A DNA stretch of 64,000 bases, from NCBI GenBank assembly GCA_035610835.1, contig CM069446.1:46663625-46727624 (forward strand), in the 5' to 3' direction. A model generated the notes under the pieces. The model searched no databases. It had not been told where the DNA came from and saw only the letters and a list, made by a program, of their open reading frames with translations. The position numbers and the translations under genes were made by a program. Below are positions 34,709 through 46,092 of this stretch, piece by piece. The stretch's first letter is position 1; each line of letters opens with the position of its first letter. Source of the DNA: Ophiura sarsii (Eukaryota; Echinodermata; Ophiuroidea; Amphilepidida; Ophiuridae).

Positions 34709-35515
34709 ATTCGTTAACCATAAGGCTCCCTCATTACCGGGTTCGGGGTGGTAGGCCTGTAGCCAGTACCTCGGGAAAATAGTTTGTACTATTTCCCCTC
34801 TAACCATGTAGTATTTGTATAATATATGCATCGCGCCAGATCCCTGTAACCTAGGACAACGTGTAACCTAATACCCGACCTAAACTAATTTTCCACATTC
34901 CATCCACGTGGCACTGCCTACTCTTTTGAGAGCTTCCCTCTTTCAACAAAAGGATACCTGATTTTGAATATTAGGTCTTTTTCTTCAAAAGATCCCATTC
35001 ACAAGATCTCACAATCAAATGATGGGCGAGTTAGCCAGACGCGTCCGCATACTGCGATTAAGGCCTTTGTGGTCTGCGCTGTGACTCGCAATATTTTGTC
35101 TTTCGCATCCTAGTAACAGGGATGCAGTGAAATCAAAAACATGTAACGTATGGAGTGTTGATTACCCAATCACGTTCCATCCATCTGGCACATAACTCCT
35201 ACATAGGATGTGTTTTCTGTATACTCTGGTAACTCCGGCAACACGTACTAAAAAGTTATAAAAGGGCCAAAAACTATCTATTTTACAGAGACGACGGATT
35301 TTAGCGCATTGTTTCTATTAGTTAAAACAAAATACAATGAGACGTCTAGTCAAATCTGAAAGTCACAGACATTCTATAACCATGAATACTGTCGCAATCG
35401 TACACGCAAATTCCCGCAAAACAACCGAACCTGTTTAGACGGTTTTATAATCATGCCCTTTGGGCTACTGGACATCCAACGGGCTGGTAATCAGGGAGCC
35501 TTATGGTTAACGAAT
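34709..35515. repeat. Inverted 30-mers 0.8 kb apart
   Basis: ATTCGTTAACCATAAGGCTC and the following 10 bases (34,709-34,738) recur inverted at 35,486-35,515 with one mismatch. This may mark the ends of a ~0.8-kb DNA element, but no target-site duplication is clear. The DNA between has no recognisable frame. Confidence 0.55.
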
Positions 35516-35519
35516 GATG

Positions 35520-36383
35520 AATTATTATTTCATAAACGTGGTGTCTCAGTCTATAGATCTCATATGGGAGTTCCTTATGTATACCCTAACACTGCATGTC
35601 TTCAATGGGGACTTTTAAAGAACGACACATACACTTACACAGTGAGGAATACAAATGATAGGGTATTCTAAAGCTTACCCCTCATCTGTTGATAGGTTCT
35701 CCACTCCCCCTATAATATGGGCGTCATCTTTTTTTAAATAATGGCGCACGAAATTTGTTCATCCTCACAAGGTCTCACGGACGCCTTGTGTAAATTGGTA
35801 AATTATGTCTTTTATTAATCATACTGTAACCGTCTTTGCTGTAACATAACAAATTGCTATAATAGAATAATTTTCTTGATTGGTCGACACTAATTATACT
35901 GGCAATGCTAATGACTTTGTTTAAGTATTTCTTCAAAACAAAAACATTAAAAATAAAGATGTATAATTTGATCGTGTTTTCCTTACAGATTGTTGCAGTC
36001 ACTAACAATCTCTAATAGCGCTGAGACGTGCAGTAATTATCCCTTCGACATCATTGCAGAACCTTAAGAGGGTTTAACCGGAACCGTGTGGGTGGTGGAT
36101 TTCGTCCAAAAGGGTCAAGAGATTACTTAAAGATTATAATTACCAGCCAGCTCTGTCCAGATATATGGTGAACTTCATGTGTACCTAAATATTAAAAAAG
36201 TCCCCCATCAACAACCACGAACAATTAAACTAAACTAGATTAAATCTAAGTAAAAGTAACTTTGTGTGATTGAAATAGTCTACATATCGGTGTGTAACGC
36301 TGCACCTGGTATACTTTGGAGAGTTTTTTTTAATAATATCGTACTGTTTGAGTGGTTTTTAACTTCAAATAACAAATGATTTT
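35520..36383. other. Upstream region of the receptor gene
   Basis: AT-rich sequence without a recognisable frame. I cannot identify a TATA box or transcription start with confidence. Confidence 0.4.
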
Positions 36384-39300
36384 ATGTTAAACATGGCGTG
36401 TCATAAACGTACAGTTTGGTATATAGTATTGCTAATCATTTGCATCAATCACACAACATTAGCACAGCAGGTGGTAAATCTTGTCAATGAATGCAACAGT
36501 CATGTTAATATTACTTATGACCCATCGGTCATCATTACGGATAACAGTACAGAATCCAAAACTAAACTTCCCAATTTACAAAACTCAATATCTAGTTGTA
36601 CGATAGCTCTTTCATTAACACAAGGCAATGGAACTTCAGTACAATTATTGTACTCAAGTTCCAATACTATATATTCCTATGTGTACATTGAATTAGCAAA
36701 CGATACTTCGTCCCAGAGTGACCAGTGTCTCAAACGAATCGTTTCAATATCATTGGATTCAACACCTTGTACCTTGTTCTTAACCTCAATTGAATTCAAA
36801 ATCCATTACATTAATACCCGAGTGAATTTCGATATTCGTGGAATGAATGCTCCTCGCTCAATATGTCCTGATTCTAAACGACTTTTAGAATCCTCGTCCT
36901 TGTCCTTCCCAGATAATACAACTTTTCCTGTGTGTAATTTTACTGATTACGATTCAGTGGAACCATTGTATCGGCCATATACATGGTATGCATATTACAA
37001 AGTGAAATGTCCAGATGAATGCGTTTGTACTCTTGGGTATAGATCATGGACCACACAATGTGTGAATGCCACAGACACGGTTGCCATTTTGATTTATGAA
37101 CCTGATCATACTAGTTTAATATTTTATGATACACGTCTGGCGAATATTATACCTAGGGCGTTTGCCGGGCGTTGATGCCGTAACAGAGTTAGATCTGTCT
37201 TATAACAAACTACACCTACTCCATGCTCGCCTTTTTATCAGTATGGTTTTTTTGAATAAACTTCAACTTCAAGGTAACCTTCTTACTGATTTACCGGTGG
37301 GTGTTTTCGATGGCCTTCTTCAGTTGGAGAAACTAAATATTGAACTTAATGAACTTACCATTCTGCATAATGGAGTATTTGCTGGTTTGACGAACTTGAT
37401 AACGTTAGACGCCAAATATAATCTTTTGACGTCATTAAGTGATAACATATTTAGCGATTTATGTAACTTGACTAATTTATGGCTCGAGAATAATAATATT
37501 ACCTTACAAATGGATGTATTTAATGATTTGAGTAGATTAAAGGTACTCGGTCTTAGCACAAACCATATTGCAATATTGCCTCGAGGAGTATTTAATGGTC
37601 TGGTTTCGTTAGAGAACTTAAACTTTAATGATAATATGCTGACGACACTCCACGAGGGTGGACTTGATGGTTTATCCCAGCTACACGGGTTAGTGCTATC
37701 AGGTAACCTGTTGGCGTTTTTGTCCGATGGTATATTTGATGATCTAGTGAACTTACAGATCCTTACGTTGTCTGCCAATTATCTATCAACATTACCTCTT
37801 GGTGTTTTTGATAAACTGGTATTGTTGGACTATGTGAATGTTGAATACAATAGGCTAACATCATTACCTGGTGGTCTTTTTAAAATTTATCATACACATG
37901 TCAAACGCCTTCATTTTCAAAATAATTTATTAAGAACGCTCCCGATCGATATATTCATTGGACTGATTAATTTGATTGAGCTTGACTTTAAAAATAATCA
38001 ATTGATTTCAATCCCATCCGACGTGTTTAAATACACGCGATTACTGTATCACTGTGATTTAAGATATAACGCTCTGTCTACATTGCCAGAACATCTATTT
38101 GACCCCCTCATATATACCAACACTCTCTTGCTAAATGATAACGAGCTCGTCTATCTCCCCAAAGGCTTATTTGATAACATGACGTCATTGCGTTACCTTG
38201 ACATAAGCAATAACAACTTACGTGAAACTCCAACAAATTTACTCGCGTCAGCGTCAGTAACTGTTTTTAATATGTCTCACAATAAAATAAGCACTCTCAC
38301 AGTTCTTGATCGTCCGAGTAATCTACAAGTTTGTGATTTGAGTAAAAACAATTTCAGCACTGTGAGCCCGCAAATCTCAATGTATATGCATAATCTGACT
38401 TTCTTATCGTTAGACCACAATGGAATAAATGAGCTACCAATTCGAATATTTGAAGGGCTGAATACATTGAAAATATGTTACTTGAGCCATAATCTGCTGA
38501 ACGAGATCAAGCCAGGCACTTTAATAGTATGACCAATGTCTTTGTACTTACACTAATTAACAATCAGCTGCAAAGCATATCCAATGGTTCATTTTCTGGT
38601 TTGTCTAATCTTCTACAACTCGAAATTCAGCAGAACAAAATTTCAACACTACCGTCTGGTGTCTTTGATTATTTGACCAAAATGAAATTGGTCAATTTGT
38701 CAAACAACTTGATTCAAAACATTGACCGTGAGGTATTTACTTTCTTTTTTTACATCACCGGTGTTAAAGTAGTTGATCTCCGAGCCAATGAATTAAATCT
38801 GGTAACCAAGTTATCTTTCATTGGTCTTGACAATTCAACAGTTATTTTAGACGAAAGCGCAACTTGTTGCTTTACAGGGTATGCCAAGTGCGTACCTAGA
38901 TATCCACGATCAGTTTATCTCACTTGCAAGAGAATGGTTGACAATCTTTTACCAAGGATATCAATGTGGGCACTGGGTTTATTCGCAATGATTTGCAACC
39001 TGTATGTGTTTTATTTACGTTACAGTAATAAGCAAGACAGTACAGTTCAATCACTGCTAATATTACATCTCTCCCTATCGGACTTCCTAATGGGAACTAG
39101 TATGGTCTTGTTAGCGTCTTTCGATGCTTATTACGGACACTTTTTTCCTTCTTACTCTGAGGTCTGGCGTAAAGGTCCTATTTGTCAGTTGGCTGGCACA
39201 CTGTCAATACTGTCCAGTGAAGTATCTGTGTTTCTTATTACTGTAATCACTTTTGATAGGTTTCAGGGTGTGAAATACCCTTTTAGCGGTTACCGATTGA

Positions 39301-40004
39301 GAGTAAAGTCTGTCAAGATTTGCTTATTAGCACTTTGGTCTGTTGGTTTATTTATCAGCGTTATCCCAGTTGCGTTATCTGGTGCGTATCCTAATGTGTT
39401 TGAGGTGTCTGAAGTTTGCGTAGGAATTCCAATTGTGAGAAGGCCAATAAGCATAACAACCATACGTTCAATTGTCACAGAGTCTAACATCACAGGGTTA
39501 AATGTAGCTTGGAAATGGGACGTTCGTACTTCGACTCCTGTCAGGATATATAGAATTGTTTTGAAAGACACTATCCAAATATCACTTTATGCCAATTCAG
39601 AAGTAACGGGCACTACATTGGCGACATATTTTTCTATAATTATTTTCATCGGTGTAAATTTGGCTTGTTTTATATTTGTAGCTTATCTCTACGTCCAAAT
39701 ATTCAGGGCTGCAAAGGATACGTCAAAACGTGCGGGAAGGGAGCAAGATGAAAAGAGAGAAATTCGTATGGCTATCAAAATGTCCGTCATTGTCTTAACT
39801 GATTTCTTTACATGGGTCCCATTAGTGATAGCATGCATTTTAGTACAATTCCAAATCATCGAGGTTACCCCACTGGTCTATGTGTGGACCGTTGCATTCA
39901 TTATACCAATAAATTCAGCTATCAATCCATTCCTGTACACCTTAATCGCGCTCATTGAAGACAGAAAAAATATAAGGGAAAAACAGGGACAACGAAAGGC
40001 TTAG
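36384..40004 (+). CDS. LRR-containing class A GPCR (GRL101/LGR-like), two frameshifts
   Basis: A single-exon receptor gene of about 1,200 codons. Its frame shifts near 37,165-37,171 (one extra base) and returns to the original frame near 38,518-38,526 (one missing base), so reading needs three segments: 36,384-37,172, then to 38,520, then to 40,004. The N-terminus has a signal peptide (hydrophobic VWYIVLLIICINHTTLAQQ), an Asn-glycosylation-rich ectodomain and an LRRNT cysteine cluster (CPDECVCTLG). About 20 leucine-rich repeats follow. A CC...C hinge (ATCCFTGYAKC) precedes seven membrane segments at residues 143-165, 174-198, 216-241, 262-284, 366-391, 412-437 and 446-470 of the third segment. 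Rhodopsin-family marks are C219 before TM3, DRF in place of DRY (243-245), a long second extracellular loop with C297, and NPFLY in TM7. There is no LDLa domain at the N-terminus, unlike GRL101 or relaxin receptors. It is expected at the plasma membrane, coupling an unknown ligand to G proteins. The ATG at 36,393 (MACHKRT) is an equally good start. It could be a young pseudogene or an assembly error. Confidence 0.85.
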
Positions 40005-40350
40005 TTACAGTAGTTAAAGTGGGCACTTCTCACCATCATAATGGTATTAATATAACCGGCGTCAGAAATCATAGGTTTGATCACTTGTTGTTTTCTACTT
40101 ACACAATTGAAAGTACACCTCTCAGTCTGGTGGTAGATAATTATTAGTGTTGTGTGTTTGATGACGTTATTAGCAAAATTATACACGGCACGAGTAAAAA
40201 TGTTCCAGACAATAACGTAGAAGCATGTCGTTAAGTTGTCATGAAGGCCTATTCAACGGGTGAGTCTTAAAACATATTTGTAGTACAAATTGACTTTCAT
40301 CAAAATAATAAGTTCCGTAATGATGTAAATGGGCTTTTCATCAGTGCTTG
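40005..40350. other. 3' flank of receptor gene
   Basis: No frame. No clear canonical polyadenylation signal stands out before the LINE tail at about 40,355. Confidence 0.4.
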
Positions 40351-40354
40351 GGCT

Positions 40355-41170
40355 CATCAATAATAATAATAAATAATAAAAAGACTTAAATAGCGCATAA
40401 AGCAACGGCATCAAAGCGCTGTACATGTACAACCATAAGACTATACACAATATACTACACGCTACCATATATTTTAAAAGCATTATAAAAAGTCATAAAA
40501 GTCTTAAATCTAAAAAGCGAGGGAACATTGAACATCAAAAGTCATAAAATACAGCAACAATATATTATATACATGTATACAAAATATGTTAAGATTAAAA
40601 ATAGAAAATTAAAATCCGCAATAGGAAGACAAAGCAATTGCACATGGAGACAGTTATAAGTGATACGTCATTTTAAACAAATGTGTCTTTAGATTGGATT
40701 TGAAACAGCCGATTGTCTGAGGAGCACGGAGCGCAAGTGGCAGATTGTTCCATAGTCTCGGTGCAACACGCGAAAAAGATCTGTCATAAGTCTTTGTCCT
40801 ACTAACTGATTCCTGAAGTAGGTATTGAGAGGAAGATCTCAGTGTCCTTTGGGGTTTGTACTCTGAGAGCAGATCAGCAATGTACGCAGGGGATTGGCCA
40901 TTTAAAGCTTTGAAAGTCAGAAGCATTAGTTTGAAGATTATCCTCTGACGGATTGGCAACCAGTGCAGCTGGCACAAAACCGGTGTAATATGATTGCGCT
41001 TTTTGGTCAGGCTCACAAGTCTGGCCGCTGAATTTTGGATTCTTTGAAGTTTGTTGAGTTCTTTGTCCGGAAGGCCATATAGAATACTGTTACAGTTGTC
41101 GAGACGAGACGATATGAAGGCATGTATCAAGTCTTCTTTCTGAATAGAAAAGTTCTTATGTTTCTGTCCC
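40355..41170 (-). mobile_element. L2/CR1-type LINE, 3' fragment
   Basis: On the minus strand the sequence ends with CAGCGCTTTGATGCC, TATGCGCTATTTAAG and a TATTATT-rich tail at 40,355-40,385, the typical 3' end of L2/CR1 LINEs. Upstream (41,130-40,654) is the C-terminal coding region. It is 5'-truncated. Confidence 0.85.
40654..41130 (-). pseudogene. C-terminal end of L2/CR1 reverse transcriptase
   Basis: A 158-codon frame contains HAFISSRLDNCNSILYGLP, QRIQNSAARLV, HITPVLCQLHWLPI, LTFKALNGQSPAYI and RLWNNLPLALR. This is the thumb and C-terminal region that follows the YADD motif in L2/CR1 LINEs. The polymerase core and endonuclease are absent, so it is a dead 5'-truncated copy. It is clearly homologous to the C-terminus of the element at 55,869-59,683. 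Confidence 0.9.
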
Positions 41171-41181
41171 TAGATTGTCAT

Positions 41182-41375
41182 TGGGTTATTCCAGTTTAAA
41201 TCCATACACCCTTATGATATACATGACCTTAATCTCCCACACAGGAAGTGTAGATTTCAAAATGGAGTCACCAATGGAGGTGAGGTAACCCCATTTGAAA
41301 TTTACACTCCATGTGGGTAAGATTAAGGTAATGTCTTCTATGAGGGGGTGTATGGGTTTTAAATGGAATAGCCCA
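41182..41375. mobile_element. 194-bp foldback MITE (TGGGYTATTCC ends)
   Basis: TGGGTTATTCC at the left and GGAATAGCCCA at the right bound arms of about 85 bases that pair imperfectly (CATACACCC, CCTTAATCT, TTTCAAA segments). The element at 42,082-42,456 has similar ends. Confidence 0.8.
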
Positions 41376-41459
41376 TTGTACAGAGCTTCTCTGCTCTCAT
41401 ATTTTGGGTCTGCTAGAGGCTGGAAGTTTCGATTTGAACCGGCTTTTGACCAGGAGTAC

Positions 41460-41812
41460 AATATTTGGAAAAAGTGTACTTTATGTCCCAGAATCTGGAC
41501 TGTACTAGTATCGTCCGATACTGGAACACCCAGTATCGGACAATACTGGTACAAAGTCAGTGTTCCAGTATCGGACGATACTGGCACATATCAAATGTAC
41601 CAGTATCGGGCGATACTGGAACAAAATTATGTACCAGTATCGTTCAATACTGGGACAAACTACACGGGGAACACGTGTTCCAGTATCGACCGATACTGGA
41701 ACAGTAAAATCGTACCAGTATCGAGCGATACTGGCAACTTTCATGTTCCAGTATTGAACGATTCTGGTATACCAGTATCTGGGACCTAAAGTACACGTTT
41801 TCCCAATATTTA
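41460..41812. mobile_element. Inverted-repeat unit filled with 8 CAGTATCG palindromes
   Basis: The left end TGGAAAAAGTGTACTTTATG, continuing TCCCAGA, and the reverse complement of the right end (TGGGAAAACGTGTACTTTAG, then GTCCCAGA) form inverted repeats. Between them are eight copies of an 18-base palindrome of form CAGTATCG-NN-CGATACTG spaced about 35 bases apart, with GGTAC, GGAAC or GGCAC flanks. No coding frame has biological meaning here. Confidence 0.75.
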
Positions 41813-42081
41813 TCATCATAACTGATGTAGCTCTTTATAAATAGATACCTCTATAATCATAATTTGTGAAGTAGATATTTGAAATAACTGTATAAACCTT
41901 TTGTAACAATTTGTGAAGTAGTTCTTTATAAATAGTTGTATACACTTTTAACATTTACTTCGAACGCTATATAATGCACTACCGTTACACCTACTGCATT
42001 ATTTAATCTGAGCAGCAGGCCTGTCAACGCTATTACAGTTATAGTATGTATATATCTATCATTTAAATATTAAATATAAAT

Positions 42082-42456
42082 GGGCTATTCCAGACCAAAT
42101 CTGCACTTCCCTATAGGGGAATTTGGAATTCTAAACTTTTTCGAGTCCTGTCGAGTCCTGGAATTCCAGAGTCTTTTGGGGGCTCGGAATTAGTCAGCAT
42201 TCCCATGATAGTGGAAATCGGAATTCCAGACCTTTTTTTCAAAGCAATTTCTGGAATTCATTAAATTTCCCGGAATTACAAACAAATTTTCATTAACTTT
42301 CTCGGAGTTCCAGACAAATTTTCATTACCACTATATAATTCCATGCCATGATAATTCCTATATACCCAATTCCAGTTAACTTAACACTTCCAGATCTATT
42401 TAGAACTGATATGTTGTTCCTCTATAGAGGGGTGCAAAACCTTTTCTGGAAAAGCC
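42082..42456. mobile_element. 375-bp foldback element rich in GGAATTCC
   Basis: Starts GGGCTATTCCAGACC and ends with the near-complement TTCTGGAAAAGCC; subterminal CCTATAGGGG and CTCTATAGAGG face each other. The interior repeats GGAATTCCAGA-type motifs about eight times in both orientations. Confidence 0.65.
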
Positions 42457-42459
42457 AAA

Positions 42460-43050
42460 TATAAGAGTATGTTAAGAGATAATGTAATAGGCCAACTCCT
42501 ACACAGCGAAAACAATGTTGATATGAGTTTAGGTAACTTAATTATGTTAAATTTATATACAACAACAACAACAAAATGAAAACACAAATTCAAAATCTGT
42601 GCAAACGAACACAATTTTTTATTGCAAAAGCTTTATGCAACTATGTTTACACATCGTGTTTTTTCTTACATAATGTTTTACATCTTTTTCGCTGTGTAAA
42701 TATAATGTATGTATCTCACAGTAGGGCCTATTTATTTGTAAATATGAAATCAGACAAATTAATATGAATTATATAATATAAATGGTACGAAGAGAGCACA
42801 AACAATGAGAATAATAAATAAAATTCACACAGTTATGTACTCTTTTTGTGTTTATTGGGCAGAAATGGATTTTGAAATGAATCAAATGTTTGACAGGCAT
42901 CGTCCGTATTACTCGTCTGAAACTAACAAAGTAAATATTTAACACGTTTAATACTGTTGCTGGAACCTAAATGTGAATTTAGCGGGGTAAGACTATTTCA
43001 TTGCGTCCAATGATCGCCGGACTTCATCAAACATGTGACCCTTAAGCTAC
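42460..43050. other. Non-coding, nothing recognised
   Basis: AT-rich DNA without a supported frame or repeat. Confidence 0.4.
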
Positions 43051-43053
43051 ATC

Positions 43054-43308
43054 CTGGAAAAAAAGTCTTGGAACGCTTACTCGTTATTAACGGGAAACTT
43101 ACACCCCTTTTCCCCGTGCAATGTTGAAGAACGTTCAGCAGTGGTTCAAGGTGTCCCAACATTGATCGATGGGGAGTGGGGAAGGGAAAATTGTTGTCTA
43201 AGGTGTCCTATTCAGCTCTTAACAAAATAAACAACATTTAAAGATCAGACAAAGAATCTGCACATAATGCTCAAAACGTGAAAAGCGTTCCAAGGACTTT
43301 TTTCCAAG
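43054..43308. mobile_element. 255-bp MITE with 25-bp inverted repeats
   Basis: CTGGAAAAAAAGTCTTGGAA (43,054 on, continuing CGCTT) is repeated inverted at 43,284-43,308 with small differences. No duplication of the target is obvious. Confidence 0.65.
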
Positions 43309-43547
43309 ATTGTGATCAGTCAATAGATAGAAGGTCGTGTCGTGTGCCTTACAATCTAGCCAGAACATTTTACGATGGTAAAACGGCTACAACTAAATAA
43401 TTGGGTAATCCAATACCCATTTGAGGTTGGGTAAAGTTTTACACAGCAGCAGGGTTATAGTTTTACCCCAGGAAGGGGTTATCCGTTTACACAGCATATC
43501 GGTGTAAAAGTTTACAACGAAATGACCCCTTTGCCGTTTGACTCTCT

Positions 43548-45830
43548 GTAAAAAGTGTACTTTAGGTCCCAGATTCTGGACTGTACTAGTATTGTCCGAT
43601 ACTAGAACATCCATTATCGTTCGATACTGGCACAAAGTCAGTGTTCAAGTATCGGACGATACTGGGACATATCAAATGTACCAGTATCTGGCGATACTGG
43701 AACAAATTACTTTGCTAGTAAGTGTACCAGTATCGCCAGATACTGGAACATAGAAACGTTCCAGAATCGCTCGATACTGGAACGAAATTTTGTGTTCCAG
43801 TATTGACCGAAACTTGAACAGTAAAATCGTACCAGTATCGAGCAATACTGGTAACTTTTATGTTCCAGTATTGAATGATACGGGTATACCAGTATATGGG
43901 ACTTAAAACTTCACCTTTTTCCGACAAAGTGTACTTTATGTCCCAGATTCTTGACAGTACTAGTATTATCCGATACTGGAACACCCATTATCGTTCGATA
44001 CAGGTACTAAGCCATTGTTCCAGTATCGGACGATATTGGGACATATAAAATGTAGCATTATCTGGCGATACTGGAACAAATGTATGTACCATTATCGTTC
44101 AATACAGAAACAAATTGCTTTGGTAGTATGTGTACTAGTTTTGTCCGAAACTGGACGATACTGGGACATATAGAATGTACCAGTATCTGGCGATAATGGA
44201 ACAAAAATATGTACCAGTATCGTTCAATACTGGGACAAATTACTTTGGTAGTATGTATGTGTACCACTATCGCCCGATACTGGAATATAGGGAAAATGTG
44301 TACTTTCAGATACTGGTATACCAGTATCGTTCAATACTGGTACATAAAAGTTGCCAGTATCGGTCGATACTGGTACGATTTTACTGTTCCAGTATCGGTC
44401 GAAACTAGAACACCAGATTGTGTTCCAGTATCGAGCGATACTGGATCATTTTTATGTTCCCGTATCGGGCGATACTGGTACACGTGATACCAGTGGGATT
44501 TGTCCAAGTATTGAACGATAATGGCACATAATTATGATCCAGTATCGGCCGATTCTGGTACATTTTATATGTTCAAGTATCGGCCGATACTGGAACACTT
44601 ACGTTGTACCATATCGGACGATACTGGGTGTTCCAGTATCGGAAGATACTAACTACTACAGTCCACAATATGGGACCTAATTTACACTTTTTCCAAACAT
44701 GGAAACATTCCAGTATCGCTCAATACTGGAACACAATTTAGTGGAACAGTAAAATCGAGCAAGTATCGAGCCATACTGGTAACTTTTATGTTCCAGTATT
44801 GAACAATACGGGTATACAAATATCTGGGACTTAAAGTTCACTTTTCCCGACAAAGTGTACTTTAGGTCCCAGATTCTGGACTGTACTAGTTTTGTCTGAT
44901 ACTGGAACACTCAGTATCGTTCGATACTGGTACAAAGTCAGTGTTCCAGTATCGGACGATACTGGGACATACAAAATGTACCAGTATCTGACGATACTCG
45001 AACAACATTATGTACCAGTATCGTTCAATACTGGGACAAATTACTTTGGTAGATGTGTACCAGTATCGCCCGATACTGGAACATAGGGGAAAGTGTACTT
45101 TAGGTCCCAGATACTGGTTTACCAGTGTCGTTCAATACTGGTACATAAAAGTTGCCAGTATCGGTCGATAGTAGTACGATTTTACTGTTCCAGTATCGGT
45201 CGATACTGGAACACCAGATTGTGTTACAGTATCGAGCGATATTTGATCATTTTTATGTTGTCGTATCGGGCGATACTGGTACACGTGATACCAGTGGGAT
45301 TTGTTCCAGTATCGGACGCTACTACTACATTATATGCTAGTATGTGTACCAGTATCGCCAGATATTGGAACAAAGAAACGTTCTAGAATTGCTCGATACT
45401 GGAACCAAATTTTGGGTTCCAGTATTGACTGGAACTGGAACAGTAAAATCGTACCAGTATCGAGCGATACTGGTATTGTTTATGTTCCAGTATTGAACAA
45501 TACGGGTATACCGGTATATGGGACCTAAAGTTCACTTTTTCCGACAAAGTGTACTTTAGTCCCAGATTATGAACTGTACTAGTATTGTCAGATACCTGAA
45601 CACCAAATATCGGTCGGTACAAAGTCACTGTTCCAGTATCGGACGATACTGGGACATATAAAATGTACCAGTATCTGGCGATACTGGAACAAAAATATGT
45701 ACCAGTATCGTTCAATACTGAGACAAATTACTTATGTGTACCAGTATCGCCCGATACTGGAACATAAGGGGAAAAGTGTACTTTAGGTCCCAGTGTTCAA
45801 GTATCGGACGATACTGGGACATATACAAAT
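43548..45830. repeat. Array of ~55 CAGTATCG-NN-CGATACTG palindromes
   Basis: About 55 near-copies of the 18-base palindrome occur every 30-45 bases. They are organised in several tandem units, each opened by AAGTGTACTTTAGGTCCCAG and closed by the complement (TGGGACCTAAAGTTCACTTT), in both orientations. Spacers such as AAAGTCAGTGTT, ACAGTAAAATCGTA and AACTTTTATGTT recur in fixed order, so units derive from one ancestor that includes the 41.5-kb copy. The two central bases vary freely (GA, TT, AC, AG, GG, CC) while the arms are kept. Confidence 0.85.
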
Positions 45831-45870
45831 CTGGACATGCAACGGTAAGGGTGGCGAGTTCAAAACACAT
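45827..45870. mobile_element. Solo terminus of family A transposon
   Basis: AATCTGGACATGCAACGGTA through GGGTGGCGAGTTCAAAACACAT matches the right end of the elements at 4661-7875 and 46,093-47,313, joined directly to the last palindrome unit. Confidence 0.75.
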
Positions 45871-46092
45871 GACCCTAAATAAAATATTTAGGGGAGTAAG
45901 ATTCATAAGGCTACTTGATTACAAACGTATTAGGCTTAAACCAGAGAACCATTAGGCTACAAGATGTATGTTTAATAGATCCCATATTGCTTTAGTATTC
46001 AATGATGGCATTATCCATGTTGTCTTCTTACTCCAAAATCCTCAGGGCAGCCATATATCGTGAGGCTAGCTGTATTCATACTGTTTCTGGCC

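Noticed and set aside
37320..37778. 152-codon minus-strand frame in the receptor gene
   Set aside because: Antisense of the leucine-rich repeats.
41295..41789. Frames across the CAGTATCG palindromes with VPVSDDTGT-like repeats
   Set aside because: Open frames occur on both strands over the same palindromes and reflect the repeat.
43548..45830. CRISPR array
   Set aside because: Repeats are palindromic and imperfect, spacers recur in fixed order instead of being unique, there are no cas genes, and the DNA is from an animal genome.
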